64,000 bases of DNA, from positions 2,992,501 to 3,056,500 of the forward strand of contig NZ_CP031555.1 in the NCBI RefSeq assembly GCF_003403095.1, written 5' to 3'. Origin of the DNA: Thalassospira indica. Its GTDB lineage: Bacteria; Pseudomonadota; Alphaproteobacteria; Rhodospirillales; Thalassospiraceae. Below the pieces are notes generated by a model, which was given only the letters and a program-made list of their open reading frames with translations, was not told the origin of the DNA and did not search any database. How positions within the stretch are numbered: the stretch's first letter is position 1; the number at the start of each line of letters is the position of its first letter. The position numbers were made by a program, and so were the translations under genes. Below are positions 45,933 through 57,041 of this stretch, piece after piece.

Positions 45933-46068
45933 GTGACATCCTCCGAACGCGCCATCTGATTATTCGCATTATTGCACATACTATTTGAATTATCGCAAAT
46001 TTACTTCGCACAGACGCACATTAATACTGATCCCATCAACCAACGATATTCCAGATGGAGATTGGAAA

Positions 46069-46419
46069 ATGACCAGAACCATTACCCGTGACGAGCTAAA
46101 GGCTGCCCTTGGCACCGCCAATGCCCCGACCCTGATCGAAGCGCTTCCGGCGCGGTATTATGTTGATGCCCACCTTCCCGGTGCGATCAACATTCCCCAT
46201 GATGCGATTGATGAGGGCATCAAACAGATCCTGCCCGATCTGGATGCACCGATTGTTGTCTATTGCGCCAGCGGCCCGTGCAAGAATTCCGGCATTGCCC
46301 AGATGGCCCTGATCAAGCTTGGCTACAGCAATGTGCGCGATTATCACGAAGGCAAGAATGACTGGCGCGAGGCGGGCTTGCCGCTTCAGGGACAGGGCAC
46401 ACTTGAACAAACGGCCTGA
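46069..46419 (+). CDS. rhodanese-domain protein
   Basis: The start at 46069 (MTRTITRDEL) has GGAG upstream. The 116-residue single-domain protein has AHLPGAINIPHDAI and the active loop VVYCASGPCKNSG with nucleophile Cys66; a second Cys at 71 in the loop is typical of some sulphurtransferases. Sulphane sulphur transfer is likely. It probably responds to the divergent LysR regulator. Confidence 0.92.
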   Translation: MTRTITRDELKAALGTANAPTLIEALPARYYVDAHLPGAINIPHDAIDEGIKQILPDLDAPIVVYCASGPCKNSGIAQMALIKLGYSNVRDYHEGKNDWREAGLPLQGQGTLEQTA

Positions 46420-46444
46420 CACTATCGCCCTCGCGCAACCATAA

Positions 46445-46470
46445 CGGGCCGACATTTCCATGTCGGCCCG
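46445..46470. terminator. bidirectional hairpin terminator
   Basis: CGGGCCGACAT pairs perfectly with ATGTCGGCCCG around TTCC. It separates rhodanese and the convergent aminotransferase gene. T-runs are short, so it may be moderate in strength. Confidence 0.65.
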
Positions 46471-46505
46471 ATGCTCTTTCAAATGCCTTGTTTTGCGCCC
46501 ACGGC

Positions 46506-47678
46506 TTACTTGGCAAACGCCTTTTTCATCCGCGCAATCGCCTCGGCCATTTTGGCTTCGTCCTTGCAGAAGCAGAACCGCACAAAGTTGCGCACGCCAC
46601 CGTCTTCGCCCTGATAGAAGGCCGATACCGGGATGGCGACCACGCCGGCTTCCTTGATCATGATCTGGCAGAACTCGACATCATCGCAATCATAGCCAAG
46701 AGGACGGAAATCGCAGGTGATGAAATAAGTGCCTTGCGAATCAAGGACGTCAAATCCGACCTCCTTAAGTCCCTTCATCAGATAGTCGCGCTTGGCCTGC
46801 ATTTCGGCGGTGAAGTTTTCGAAATAGGCATCATCCTTGTTAAGCCCATAGGCGACACCATGTTGCAGATCGGGTGCGACGGTAAAGACAAGGAACTGAT
46901 GCGCCTTCTTGATCGGCTCCATCAGCTTTGCACAAGCCGTGATATAGCCAATCTTCCAGCCGGTCAGCGAGAAGGTCTTGCCAGCCGATCCGATCCGCAC
47001 GGTGCGCTCATGCATACCCGGGAACGTCATCAACGGTTTGTGCTTGCGCCCGTCAAAGACCAGATGCTCATAAACCTCGTCACAGAGTGCAATCACATCA
47101 TGCTTGATGCACAGATCGGCAATGAATTGCAGCTCGTCATCGCCATAAACCTTCGAGCACGGGTTCTGCGGCGAATTCAGCAGGATCAGCTTGGTTTTTT
47201 CCGAAAAGGCCGCCGCCAGTTCTTCGCGTGGCAATTCCCAGTGCGGCGGGGTGACGCGCACCAGTTTGGGAATGCCGCCCGCCAGCTTCACCATCGGAAG
47301 GTAGCTGTCATAAAGTGGTTCGATCAGGATGACTTCATCGCCGGGCGCGACCAGGCCAAGGATCACGTCGGCCAACCCCTCGGTCGCACCAACCGACACC
47401 AGCACTTCTTTTTTCGGATCAACCTCGATGCCATAAAACCGTTTATTGTGATCGGCAACGGCCTGAAGCAGTTCGGGCACACCTGCCAGCGGCGGATACT
47501 GGTTGGACAGCTCCATCGTTGCTTTGGCGGCGGCTTCGCGAATATCGGCCGGGCCGTCTTCATCTGGCGCGCCTTGCCCCAGATTAATGGCCTTATGTTT
47601 CTGGGCCAGTTCGTTCATCACTTCGAAGATCGTGATCCCGCCCGAAGCGAAAAGCGGATTGCCGACGAATTCGGTCAT
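46506..47678 (-). CDS. class I/II pyridoxal-phosphate aminotransferase
   Basis: The 390-residue enzyme begins MTEFVGNPLFASGGITIFEV and has YPPLAGVPELLQAVA, LLNSPQNPCSKVY, ALCDEVYEHLVF and the cofactor Lys in SAGKTFSLTGWKIGY. The pattern is that of the methionine/kynurenine aminotransferase branch (YbdL/KAT-like). Substrate range cannot be fixed. It is alone on its strand. Confidence 0.92.
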   Translation of the reverse strand: MTEFVGNPLFASGGITIFEVMNELAQKHKAINLGQGAPDEDGPADIREAAAKATMELSNQYPPLAGVPELLQAVADHNKRFYGIEVDPKKEVLVSVGATEGLADVILGLVAPGDEVILIEPLYDSYLPMVKLAGGIPKLVRVTPPHWELPREELAAAFSEKTKLILLNSPQNPCSKVYGDDELQFIADLCIKHDVIALCDEVYEHLVFDGRKHKPLMTFPGMHERTVRIGSAGKTFSLTGWKIGYITACAKLMEPIKKAHQFLVFTVAPDLQHGVAYGLNKDDAYFENFTAEMQAKRDYLMKGLKEVGFDVLDSQGTYFITCDFRPLGYDCDDVEFCQIMIKEAGVVAIPVSAFYQGEDGGVRNFVRFCFCKDEAKMAEAIARMKKAFAK

Positions 47679-48421
<743 letters not shown>

Positions 48422-48483
48422 TCGGTCACGCCTTTCGTTGAACACCATACGGTAACTGTTTATGAGTTTTAAAGGGTTGCATC

Positions 48484-49893
48484 ATGTCTGACGCTGCTTC
48501 TGTACTTAATCTGATCAAAGAAAAAGGCATCCAGTTTGTCGATCTGCGCTTTACCGACACCAAAGGTAAATGGCAGCACACCGCACAGGATATCTGCACC
48601 ATCGACGAAGACGTCTTTGTTGACGGCATCATGTTCGACGGTTCCTCGATTTCCGGTTGGAAAGAAATCAACGAATCCGACATGATCCTGATGCCGGATC
48701 CGTCGACCGCCGTTGTTGATCCGTTCACCGCGCAGCCGACCCTGATCCTTGTTTGTGACGTTATCGAACCGGCCACCGGCCAGGGTTACGAGCGTTGCCC
48801 GCGTTCGACCGCGAAACGCGCACTGGCATACATGAAATCCGCTGGTATCGGCGACACCGCATATTTCGGCGCAGAGCCGGAATTCTTCATGTTCGACGAC
48901 GTTCGTTGGAGCACCTCGCAGGAGAGCATGGCCTATGCGCTTGACTCCGAAGAAGGTCCGTACAACACCGGCACCGAATTCGAAGGCGGCAACCGCGGCC
49001 ACCGTCCGGGTCCGAAGGGTGGTTACTTCCCGGTACCGCCGGTTGACTCGGCAAACGACATCCGTGCCGAAATGGTCAACTACATCAACGAAATGGGCGT
49101 GCGTTGCGAAAAGCACCACCACGAAGTTGCACCGTCGCAGCACGAACTGGGTATCGCATTCGGCACCCTGATCGAACATGCTGACGCGGTTCAGGTTTAC
49201 AAATACTGCATCCACATGGTTGCTCACCAGTATGGCAAAACCGCAACCTTCATGCCGAAACCGATCTTCGGTGACAACGGCTCGGGCATGCACACCCACC
49301 AGTCGATCTGGCACGAAGGCAAGCCGCTGTTTGCTGGCAATGGCTATGCTGACCTTTCTGAAACCGCTCTGTACTACATCGGCGGTATCATCAAGCACGC
49401 CAAAGCTCTGAACGCCTTCACCAACCCGACGACCAACTCCTACAAGCGTCTGGTCCCGGGCTTCGAAGCACCGGTTCTGCTGGCATATTCTGCACGTAAC
49501 CGTTCCGCTTCCTGCCGTATCCCGTACACCGCGTCTCCGAAAGGCAAGCGCGTTGAGATCCGCTTCCCGGATGCCCTTGCCAACCCGTATCTCGCATTCT
49601 CTGCAATGCTGATGGCTGGCCTTGACGGTATCGAGAACAAGATCCACCCGGGCGAAGCAATGGACAAAAACCTCTATGACCTTCCGCCGGAAGAGCTCAA
49701 AGAAGTTCCGACCGTTTGCCGTTCGCTGCACGAAGCTCTCGATAGCCTCGATGCAGACCGCGAATTCCTGAAAAAAGGCGATGTGATGACCGACGACCTG
49801 ATCGACGCATACATCGCCCTGAAGATGGAAGAAGTCGTTCGTTTCGAACAGGCTCCGCACCCGGTCGAATTCGACATGTACTACAGCGGCTAA
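48484..49893 (+). CDS. glnA: glutamine synthetase, type I
   Basis: The 469-residue enzyme has the N-terminal FDGSSISGW loop, the metal site in AEPEFFMFD, the [19 protein letters not shown] substrate region, the Asn/Arg-rich site [20 protein letters not shown], and the adenylylation Tyr in [10 protein letters not shown]. Ammonia is condensed with glutamate using ATP. Its codons are unusually GC-regular, which creates a long antisense frame of 496 codons that is not a gene. A terminator follows. Confidence 0.98.
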   Translation: MSDAASVLNLIKEKGIQFVDLRFTDTKGKWQHTAQDICTIDEDVFVDGIMFDGSSISGWKEINESDMILMPDPSTAVVDPFTAQPTLILVCDVIEPATGQGYERCPRSTAKRALAYMKSAGIGDTAYFGAEPEFFMFDDVRWSTSQESMAYALDSEEGPYNTGTEFEGGNRGHRPGPKGGYFPVPPVDSANDIRAEMVNYINEMGVRCEKHHHEVAPSQHELGIAFGTLIEHADAVQVYKYCIHMVAHQYGKTATFMPKPIFGDNGSGMHTHQSIWHEGKPLFAGNGYADLSETALYYIGGIIKHAKALNAFTNPTTNSYKRLVPGFEAPVLLAYSARNRSASCRIPYTASPKGKRVEIRFPDALANPYLAFSAMLMAGLDGIENKIHPGEAMDKNLYDLPPEELKEVPTVCRSLHEALDSLDADREFLKKGDVMTDDLIDAYIALKMEEVVRFEQAPHPVEFDMYYSG

Positions 49894-49922
49894 TCTTCCA
49901 TCCGGAAGACAATGCTTACGCG

Positions 49923-49952
49923 AAACGCCTGGCCATCGGCCGGGCGTTTTTC
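49923..49952 (+). terminator. terminator of glnB-glnA
   Basis: AACGCC-GGCC and GGCC-GGCGTT pair around ATC with one bulge each side, followed by a T-run. It is 29 bases after the glnA stop. Confidence 0.75.
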
Positions 49953-50038
49953 GTTTCACCGTCCCTGCCCTAACAGTTTGCTTACCCCTTTGCCGCTAAG
50001 CTTGACCTTACCTTTCGCATCGGGATTTAATCAGCTTC

Positions 50039-51802
50039 ATGACCAAGGCAGCATCACCATCGAGTTTCGCGGAAAAGCGCAGCCGTCAAAAGGCTGACAA
50101 ACTGATCCAGGCGGCACAAAGCGCCCTTGCATCAGGCAATGCCGCAGATGCCTTGGCACGCGCACAGCAGGCGATGTCAACCGCGCCAGGCTACGGCCCC
50201 GCCTTGATGATGATGGCGCAGATCCACCGCGCAACGGGCAATCTGAACGAAGCAGCACAGTTACTGCAAAGCGCCTGCAATCTGCCTGACAGTAAAATTG
50301 ACTATTTCCGTGAACTTGCTGGCATTTTTGCCAGTGCAAGCCGCTATGATCTGGTCCAGCAAATCCTGTTTGCCGCGATCCGGAAATTCCCTACGCACGG
50401 ACAGACCTACAGCGACCTTGGCGTTTACCTTATTCAGAGCGAACACATCACCCAAGGCATCACCATCCTTGAAAAGGCCGTCAGCTTTAGCCCCGATAAC
50501 TGGCAGGCATTGAACAATCTTGGGGCAGCATTGCTTAAGGTCGGGCGCGAAAAAGAAGCACTGGAATACCTTGCCCGCGCAGAAGAGATCGGCCCGGATG
50601 ATCCAGAACGCCGAACAAGCAATCTGCTACAACTCGGCGAAGCAAAACGTCACATGGGCGATCTGGAAGGTGCGCAGGAATGCTTCCGGAAAGTCATCGC
50701 CCAAAACCCTACATCAGGGCGTGCTTGGCATGATCTGGCCGATGTCATGAAGTTCGAGCCCGACAGTCCCGAAATCAAGATGATGAACGATATCCTCAAC
50801 GATACTGACATCGTGCTGCAAAAGGTTGATCGGGAGATGATCGGCTTTGCACTTGGCAAGGCCTATATCGACAGCAAAGACCCAAAGCAGGCCATCCACC
50901 ATCTTGATGCCGCCAATGCGCTGCGCCGTCAGGACTTCGCCGAAAATACGCCGACGCAAAAGGCCTACGACTCAAAAATTGCCTGCGGGCGGGTGCGCGC
51001 GATTGCCGATTATTTTCCGGCGGAGCTGTTCAAAGACCTGCCGCAACAAGACGACAACGGCCCAGCTCATGCCTTTATCGTTGGTATGCCACGCTGTGGC
51101 AGCACGCTGACCGAACAAATTCTTGGCAGTCATCCAGAAACATTGGCAACGGGTGAGTTGCGGACATTCCCGAAATTCAAGGATCGCCTGTTTGGTACGC
51201 TTTTCCCCAGTCAGCCGGAAGACCATGACAAAATCGGCAATTCTGCGCTGCTCGCGGAACTCGCGAAATCCTATCGCGAAGAAGTCCACGCGATGTATCC
51301 GCCCACCCCGGCGACAAAGCTGATCATCGACAAGATGCTGGGGAATTTTTCCTGGGTTGGGTTGATCCTGCTTTCCGTGCCGGGGGCCAAGATCATTCAT
51401 TGTCGCCGCAATCCGGTCGACACCTGTCTGTCTTGCTATTCAAAACGCTTTGCCAATCTGCAGGTCTATACCTGCAACCAGACAGAACTGGGCGAGTTTT
51501 ACCGCGCCTATGAGGACCTGATGACGCATTGGCGCGCCGTCCTGCCAAAGGATCAGTTTATCGAGATCAATTACGAAGATCTGGTCACCAATATCGAGCC
51601 CGAAGCCCGCAGGCTGATCGATTTTCTCGGCCTGCCTTGGGATGGCGCGATGCTGGATTTCCACAAGACGGAGCGCTCTGTCCGCACTGCGAGTGCGGCA
51701 CAGGTCCGGCAAGGTCTTTATCAGACCAGTGTTGAACGCTGGAAACCGTATGCACCCTATATCAAACCGCTGTTGAAAGCCCTGGGCATCAAACCCGATT
51801 GA
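50039..51802 (+). CDS. TPR-containing sulfotransferase, copy 1
   Basis: The 587-residue protein has TPR repeats (about 15-290) and a PAPS-binding sulfotransferase domain from about 340 (FIVGMPRCGSTLTEQILGSHP, the 5'-phosphosulfate loop; then KIIHCRRNPVDTCLSCYS, the 3'-phosphate site). Proteins of this type sulfate unknown acceptors, possibly surface polysaccharide or protein. A paralogue lies at 58085-59845. It stands alone here. Confidence 0.92.
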   Translation: MTKAASPSSFAEKRSRQKADKLIQAAQSALASGNAADALARAQQAMSTAPGYGPALMMMAQIHRATGNLNEAAQLLQSACNLPDSKIDYFRELAGIFASASRYDLVQQILFAAIRKFPTHGQTYSDLGVYLIQSEHITQGITILEKAVSFSPDNWQALNNLGAALLKVGREKEALEYLARAEEIGPDDPERRTSNLLQLGEAKRHMGDLEGAQECFRKVIAQNPTSGRAWHDLADVMKFEPDSPEIKMMNDILNDTDIVLQKVDREMIGFALGKAYIDSKDPKQAIHHLDAANALRRQDFAENTPTQKAYDSKIACGRVRAIADYFPAELFKDLPQQDDNGPAHAFIVGMPRCGSTLTEQILGSHPETLATGELRTFPKFKDRLFGTLFPSQPEDHDKIGNSALLAELAKSYREEVHAMYPPTPATKLIIDKMLGNFSWVGLILLSVPGAKIIHCRRNPVDTCLSCYSKRFANLQVYTCNQTELGEFYRAYEDLMTHWRAVLPKDQFIEINYEDLVTNIEPEARRLIDFLGLPWDGAMLDFHKTERSVRTASAAQVRQGLYQTSVERWKPYAPYIKPLLKALGIKPD

Positions 51803-51844
51803 ACCAAGCGCGCCGATACTTCGTGGAAAAGAATTCCCGTCAGC

Positions 51845-53500
51845 TCAGTCGTCAGTATGCAGATCGGGTTCCATATCCGGGGCATAGAGGCGGTATTGCG
51901 CCTTGCCTGCCGCCTTGGCTTCATACATCGCCTTGTCAGCCCGGCGGAGTTGCTCGCTCATATCGCAGTTGCCGCCATCAAACACAGCCAGCCCGATCGA
52001 GGCGGAAATATCGCAATCATGTCCTTCCCAGACAAATGGACGGCTCATTTCGGCAAGAATGGCTTCGGCGGCCTCCGCCATTTCCTTCTCAGCGCCCTTG
52101 TTTAAGAACAACAAGGTAAACTCGTCCCCGCCCAGTCGTGCGACTTCTTCAGCGCGTCTGGCTGCACGTTTCAGGCGCTTGCCGGTTTCAACAAGTACCC
52201 AGTCCCCCGCGGCATGACCTTGCGTGTCGTTCAGTTGCTTGAAGCCATCAAGATCAAGGATAAAGATCGCCGCTGGCGTATCGGTTCCGCGCAACACGGT
52301 TTCGCATTGATCAAGCTTCTGCATGAACCGCGCACGGTTGGCCAACCTGGTCAGCTCATCATTATTGGCCTTGTTTTGCAATTCACGCGCGGCGTGCTTT
52401 TGCTTGGTGATGTCGCTGGTCCACCAAAGCACGCTTTCCTCCCCCTGGAACGAAAGCGGTTCGATCGATGTTTTAAGCCAGCGTGCTTCGGGCATATCAG
52501 ATCGGCGCAACCGGATCTCGACATCCTGAAGTTCGCCCAGCGCATCCATATCCTCGAGCGATTTCTCTCGATAACGTTCGGAAAGAAGTATGGAATCCGT
52601 TGCTTGGCTTTCGTCTTCAATTCCGAGCATTTTGGAAAATGTGCTGTTGAAGAATTTGAAAACGCCGCTTTCCCGGTTGGAAATCCCGACCCCGATCGGT
52701 GCACTTTCAAGCAACCCTGTCAGACGCTGGGATGCCTCGGCGACCTCGGCCTGCGCCTTTTTGAGGCTGCTCACGTCAATCAATGACCCGATGGTGCCCG
52801 CGATCGCGCCACTTGGGCCCCTAAGGGTGGCGGCTGCAAACAGGGCCGTGCATTCCTTGTCATCAATCGCAAAGGTAATCTCGTCACGTACCTGCCCCTC
52901 GGCATCGCGTAACGGTGCCTCGAGTTCACCGACGGTTTTGGCAAGTGATTTGGGCGCGAAGTCCGCCATTCTCTTGCCAATCGCCGTTTCGACATCCGTA
53001 CCAAACAGTTCGGCAAAGGCGCCGTTGCAACGGGTCAGAACCCCTTCCCGGTTTTTGAGGTAAACCGGGGTTGGCAAAACATCAATCAGGTGCTGAATGA
53101 ACGTCTTGTGCTCTGACAGTGCCTTGGCAAGTTCCTGGGCGCGCCCGGCATCGCGTAACACCAGCGCAAATGTCCCGGACGGTCCGACATCGCAATGCCA
53201 GTTAAACGGCGTTTTCCCCAGACGGAAAGCCGGAAGTTCGGCATGTTTGCCCGACGAAATGGATGCGAGGGCGTTGCGAACTGCTGCTACCGCGTCGCCA
53301 TCGGTAAATTCACCGTTTTTGGCAAGATAGGCCAGAAGCTGTTTGACCTCTGTACCTTTACGCAAAACAGACTTTGCATCGCCAAGCTGCTTTTCCGCAG
53401 CCGCGTTGACATAGACGACGGTAAGGCCGTCCGGATCAAGAAAAATAAGACTGTCGCGTGACAACGCCGCAGTTGCCACCACATCCGCACTGACTGACAA
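51845..53500 (-). CDS. PAS-PAS-GGDEF diguanylate cyclase
   Basis: The 551-residue soluble protein has PAS segments (about 15-90, 135-250 and 270-380) and a C-terminal GGDEF domain with intact VARLGGDEFTLLF. The inhibitory I-site RxxD upstream of it is RAEE here, so feedback inhibition may be lost. The start is a TTG at 53500; later GTG codons are possible. No EAL domain is fused; the EAL protein at 62.0-63.1 kb could be its counterpart in c-di-GMP balance, which is inference. Confidence 0.92.
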   Translation of the reverse strand: MSVSADVVATAALSRDSLIFLDPDGLTVVYVNAAAEKQLGDAKSVLRKGTEVKQLLAYLAKNGEFTDGDAVAAVRNALASISSGKHAELPAFRLGKTPFNWHCDVGPSGTFALVLRDAGRAQELAKALSEHKTFIQHLIDVLPTPVYLKNREGVLTRCNGAFAELFGTDVETAIGKRMADFAPKSLAKTVGELEAPLRDAEGQVRDEITFAIDDKECTALFAAATLRGPSGAIAGTIGSLIDVSSLKKAQAEVAEASQRLTGLLESAPIGVGISNRESGVFKFFNSTFSKMLGIEDESQATDSILLSERYREKSLEDMDALGELQDVEIRLRRSDMPEARWLKTSIEPLSFQGEESVLWWTSDITKQKHAARELQNKANNDELTRLANRARFMQKLDQCETVLRGTDTPAAIFILDLDGFKQLNDTQGHAAGDWVLVETGKRLKRAARRAEEVARLGGDEFTLLFLNKGAEKEMAEAAEAILAEMSRPFVWEGHDCDISASIGLAVFDGGNCDMSEQLRRADKAMYEAKAAGKAQYRLYAPDMEPDLHTDD

Positions 53501-53681
53501 GACACCCGGCGCGCTGCAAAACAGCGCTCTCCCTTTATTCGTGTTTTATGTGATGTCCCAGATCAGACCTTTTAAGACGGCCTTGTGTATTTATATGCGC
53601 AACCCATTGCATATACTGGAGAATAAGTCATTATTTTTTTGAATAGCAGGACATCAAACACGGGTGCAGGTCAGAATATCG

Positions 53682-54014
53682 TTATTTTTTCGCAGGAAGA
53701 TCGATGTAACCGCGATCAATGCAGTGTTCGAGTTCCTTGGCGACGGCCAGCATTTCCTGAAAGCTTTCTCTCAGATGCTTGAGCTTTGCCAGCTCGTCCA
53801 CCGTCGGGTGCTCCTCTGCGCGATCATCGCAAAGATGAAAGGCGAATTTCAGATAATCCGCCCGAAGCCGTGCAACGGTGATCATCAGCGGCACAGCATT
53901 TTCGACCGACATATCCGGAATGGCCGGGCTGATGATTTCGTGATTGATCTCACGCAGGACATGCTCCATGCCCATCATGAAACGGCTTTTGCTGCGCGTC
54001 GGATCCTCTGTCAT
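53682..54014 (-). CDS. small helical protein of unknown function
   Basis: The start at 54014 (MTEDPTRSKS) has AGGAG 8 bases upstream. The 110-residue protein is helical and soluble (LREINHEIISPAIPDMSVEN; RLRADYLKFAFHLCDDRAEE) without a recognised domain. It is adjacent to the diguanylate cyclase gene, 181 bases upstream in transcription order, but a functional link is not shown. Confidence 0.7.
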   Translation of the reverse strand: MTEDPTRSKSRFMMGMEHVLREINHEIISPAIPDMSVENAVPLMITVARLRADYLKFAFHLCDDRAEEHPTVDELAKLKHLRESFQEMLAVAKELEHCIDRGYIDLPAKK

Positions 54015-54213
54015 GACTGATACTCCTGCACCATAGGGATCTGAATAATTACACCAGTATCCATCCGGAAAGTAAAAACTCCTATAACAACTTACCACTC
54101 ACGGTCGCATTTGCGACAACAGCCCGGCCGACTTTCCATGATCTCACCTTGCAGGTAAGCGCAAGGCGGGCTAGAGGTTAAGACAACAATTGTTCACATA
54201 TGGGAATGCGAAG

Positions 54214-54618
54214 ATGGAAGCGCGTGTAAAGTGGCTTGAAAACCTGACCTTCACCGGAATGAGTGGTACCGGACATGGTGTCGTCATGGATGGCGACAGG
54301 GATAACGGATTTGGCCCAAGCCCGATGGAGATGCTTCTGCTTGGTATCGGTGGCTGTTCGTCGATTGACGTTGTTCATATCCTTAAAAAGGGTCGTGAAA
54401 ACGTTCTTGATGTCGAAACCGACGTTAAGGCCGAACGTGCAGAAACTGACCCGAAGGTCTTCACCAAAATCCACCTGCACTTCAAGGTAAAGGGTGAAAA
54501 CCTTAATGAAACCAAGGTCGGCCGCGCTGTCGAGCTTTCGGCAGAAAAATACTGCTCAGCATCCATCATGCTGTCAAAGGCCGCAGAGGTCACGCACAGC
54601 TGGGAACTGGTGGAATAA
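54214..54618 (+). CDS. OsmC-family protein (YhfA type)
   Basis: 134 residues from ATG 54214 (MEARVKWLENL). It has the redox-active Cys in IGGCSSIDVV and the second in AEKYCSASIML, and the family strand pattern. YhfA/OsmC proteins detoxify peroxides or react with hydroxylated thiols. A strong terminator follows. Confidence 0.93.
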   Translation: MEARVKWLENLTFTGMSGTGHGVVMDGDRDNGFGPSPMEMLLLGIGGCSSIDVVHILKKGRENVLDVETDVKAERAETDPKVFTKIHLHFKVKGENLNETKVGRAVELSAEKYCSASIMLSKAAEVTHSWELVE

Positions 54619-54647
54619 TCCGGTTACTCATAGCGGCGATATTGATG

Positions 54648-54678
54648 AAAAAGCGATCTGTTCACAGATCGCTTTTTT
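54648..54678 (+). terminator. terminator after the OsmC gene
   Basis: AAAAAGCGATCTG pairs perfectly with CAGATCGCTTTTT around TTCA, and the T-run continues. Confidence 0.88.
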
Positions 54679-54770
54679 GTTTCTCGCACCATGTGACTTC
54701 CCGCGTTAACATCTTCTGACAACAATAGAAAAACCAAGTCCAATCCCGGGAACCGAACGGAGCAATCATC

Positions 54771-56066
54771 ATGAGTACGTCCCGCATATTTAAGACTGGT
54801 TTGGCATCCCTTGCCCTGCTGGGACTTTTGACGACAGGTGTCTGCGCAAAATCAGACGACCCGCTTTCGCCATCCGGTGCCGCGATTGCTCCGCCCGCCG
54901 AAGGATTGCCGTTTGAAGATTATGTCCGCTCCACACGCCAGCAACTCCGCGACGTCCTTTCCACGACACGATTTGCGCATGAAGAAAAACCGTTTGGCAT
55001 CCATACCCTTGATCAGGTTGTCGATATGCGCGCGCCTTTCGCACTTGGACCGGTGAGCGTCACCTGCACCACCGACGAAACCGACCCTGCGCAGGGAAAT
55101 GGTGTTGGCTTCCTGATGGTGCATGGACTGACCGACAGCCCTTATTGGTTAAGTGACATCCGTGATGATCTTCGCGAACGCTTTCCCTGTGCGACGTTTC
55201 ACGGTGTTCTTCTTCCGGGGCATGGCACGGTGCCGGGCGATCTGCTTGATGTCGAATATGAAGACTGGCTTGAAACCGTTCGTTTCGGCATGAACAGCTT
55301 TGGGGATGAGATCGATCACATCATCCCGATGGGCTTTTCGACCGGGGCCGCCCTGATTGGGCGGGTCTATAGCGAACAACAGGCAAACAGTGATCGGATC
55401 AGCGCACTCGTTATGCTTTCGCCCGGTCTCGCAGCCAAAAGCGAACAGGCCTGGCTTACCCCCTATGTCCGATATGTCAAAGACTGGGTCAGTGAGGGTG
55501 AAAATAACGATCCGGGTAAATATGGTTCGATGGCCATGAACGCAGCAGCAGAGTTTTATCTGCTGACCAAGCCCTTTGGCCAAGGAAAGTTGGCCGATTT
55601 CGATGTGCCGGTTTTAGGCGTTGTCAGTTCGGACGATCAGACCATCAACCCCGCCCTGATGCGTGATTTCTTCTGCAACAAGGTCACCAGCCCGCAAAAA
55701 CACCTGATCTGGTATCAGGGCAAAATCGACCCGCCGGCTAACAGCGCAACTTGTGACGGCATTGAAATTGTCCGCTCGGAAGACGACGAAATGCGCACAC
55801 TCAACCATGCCCACACCGCAATTACCATGAGCCCCAAGGATCCCATTTATGGCCTTGATGGCGCGGTCCCCGATTGCGGGCATTATGATGACGAGGCTGC
55901 CCGCTCAAACTGCCAATCCGGCACGGATGTCCTGTATGGCGAACGCAATCTTTTTGACAACGCGCCTCCCGGCACAATGCGTCGTGGCACATTCAATCCC
56001 GATTTCCCGGGTATGATGGATAAAATGGCTGCCTTTATCGCAAAGGCAATCACTGCGCAGGACTAG
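54771..56066 (+). CDS. exported alpha/beta hydrolase
   Basis: The 431-residue protein has a signal peptide (to about residue 26, TTGVCAKS). The core shows VGFLMVHGLTDSPYWL for the oxyanion region, the nucleophile Ser in PMGFSTGAALIG, an acid in SSDDQTINP and a late His near LNHAHTAI. Cys residues suggest disulphides, as expected of periplasmic proteins. Lipase or esterase activity is likely. It is followed 16 bases later by another hydrolase gene, so an operon is probable. Confidence 0.88.
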   Translation: MSTSRIFKTGLASLALLGLLTTGVCAKSDDPLSPSGAAIAPPAEGLPFEDYVRSTRQQLRDVLSTTRFAHEEKPFGIHTLDQVVDMRAPFALGPVSVTCTTDETDPAQGNGVGFLMVHGLTDSPYWLSDIRDDLRERFPCATFHGVLLPGHGTVPGDLLDVEYEDWLETVRFGMNSFGDEIDHIIPMGFSTGAALIGRVYSEQQANSDRISALVMLSPGLAAKSEQAWLTPYVRYVKDWVSEGENNDPGKYGSMAMNAAAEFYLLTKPFGQGKLADFDVPVLGVVSSDDQTINPALMRDFFCNKVTSPQKHLIWYQGKIDPPANSATCDGIEIVRSEDDEMRTLNHAHTAITMSPKDPIYGLDGAVPDCGHYDDEAARSNCQSGTDVLYGERNLFDNAPPGTMRRGTFNPDFPGMMDKMAAFIAKAITAQD

Positions 56067-56082
56067 GAACTGAACCCGCCCC

Positions 56083-57024
56083 ATGACTTTTGCGACCGAC
56101 ATTTTCGAAACACCGGACGGGATAAATCTGCGCTTTGGTGTTCAGACGCCCGAAAACGCGCGCCAGCATGTCCTGATCCTGCAAGGGCGCGGGGAGTATA
56201 TTGAACGCTATCAGGAAACGGCAGACGAACTTGCCGAACGTGGTTTCGGCTGTGTGACCTTTGATTTTCGCGGCCACGGTGGGTCGTCGCGCGAAACGAA
56301 TGATCCGGTCATGGGATACGTTCATGATGTTGCGCAATATATCGCCGATACACGCCATGTTGTTGATCATGTCAATAAAGTCTACGGCATTGCCTGCCCG
56401 CTGCTGATAACGCACTCGACCGGCGGGCTGGTTGCGATGGCGATGATGCTCGATCAACCGGATCTGTGGGAAAGCGTGGTAATGGTCGCGCCATTTTTTG
56501 GACTGGGCGGCCCTGACTGGTTGTCACTGGCGGCGCAATTTGTCGCCGACAGCATGTGTCGCTATGGATTTGACAAACAGTACCTGCCCGGCCAACGCAA
56601 ACTAAGCCCGCTTGCCGGGTTTGAGGCCGAAAACATTCTGACTTCCGATCCAGTCCGCCATGCGCGAAATGTTGCCATCTTACAAAGCAGCCCAAACCTT
56701 GTGGTTGGTGGCGTTTCTGCCGGCTGGCTTGATGCCTGTTTCAAGGCGCAAGCATCCCTGACCACCCGGATCGAACAGATGAAGGCAGGCACATGGTCCC
56801 TGCCCCCCATCACCATTGTTCTGGCCGGGAACGATCAGGTTGTTTCAAACCAGACGACAGAAGATCTGTTTGGCAACGTCCCATCGATCACCATCGCGGA
56901 GATCCCCGAAGCCCGCCACGAAGTCCTTCAGGAACGCGACATTTATCGAAACAGGTTCTGGCAAATTTTCGATGCGCACATCGCGCGCACGCAAAAAAGT
57001 AAATCCTGGAGACCTCGGCGATGA
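56083..57024 (+). CDS. alpha/beta hydrolase (lysophospholipase/monoacylglycerol lipase type)
   Basis: The 313-residue cytoplasmic protein has LQGRGEYIERYQETADELAE, FDFRGHGGSSRE, nucleophile Ser in LITHSTGGLVAMA, acid in LAGNDQVVSN and His in PEARHEVLQE, the full PldB-like set. It probably hydrolyses lysophospholipids or acylglycerols. Co-transcription with the preceding exported hydrolase is indicated by the 16-base gap. Confidence 0.92.
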   Translation: MTFATDIFETPDGINLRFGVQTPENARQHVLILQGRGEYIERYQETADELAERGFGCVTFDFRGHGGSSRETNDPVMGYVHDVAQYIADTRHVVDHVNKVYGIACPLLITHSTGGLVAMAMMLDQPDLWESVVMVAPFFGLGGPDWLSLAAQFVADSMCRYGFDKQYLPGQRKLSPLAGFEAENILTSDPVRHARNVAILQSSPNLVVGGVSAGWLDACFKAQASLTTRIEQMKAGTWSLPPITIVLAGNDQVVSNQTTEDLFGNVPSITIAEIPEARHEVLQERDIYRNRFWQIFDAHIARTQKSKSWRPRR

Positions 57025-57041
57025 TTTGAGTGGTTTTTACC

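Noticed and set aside
48469..49959. Long minus-strand open frame of 496 codons opposite glnA
   Set aside because: It is a shadow of the glnA codon pattern; composition is low-complexity and it overlaps a certain gene completely.
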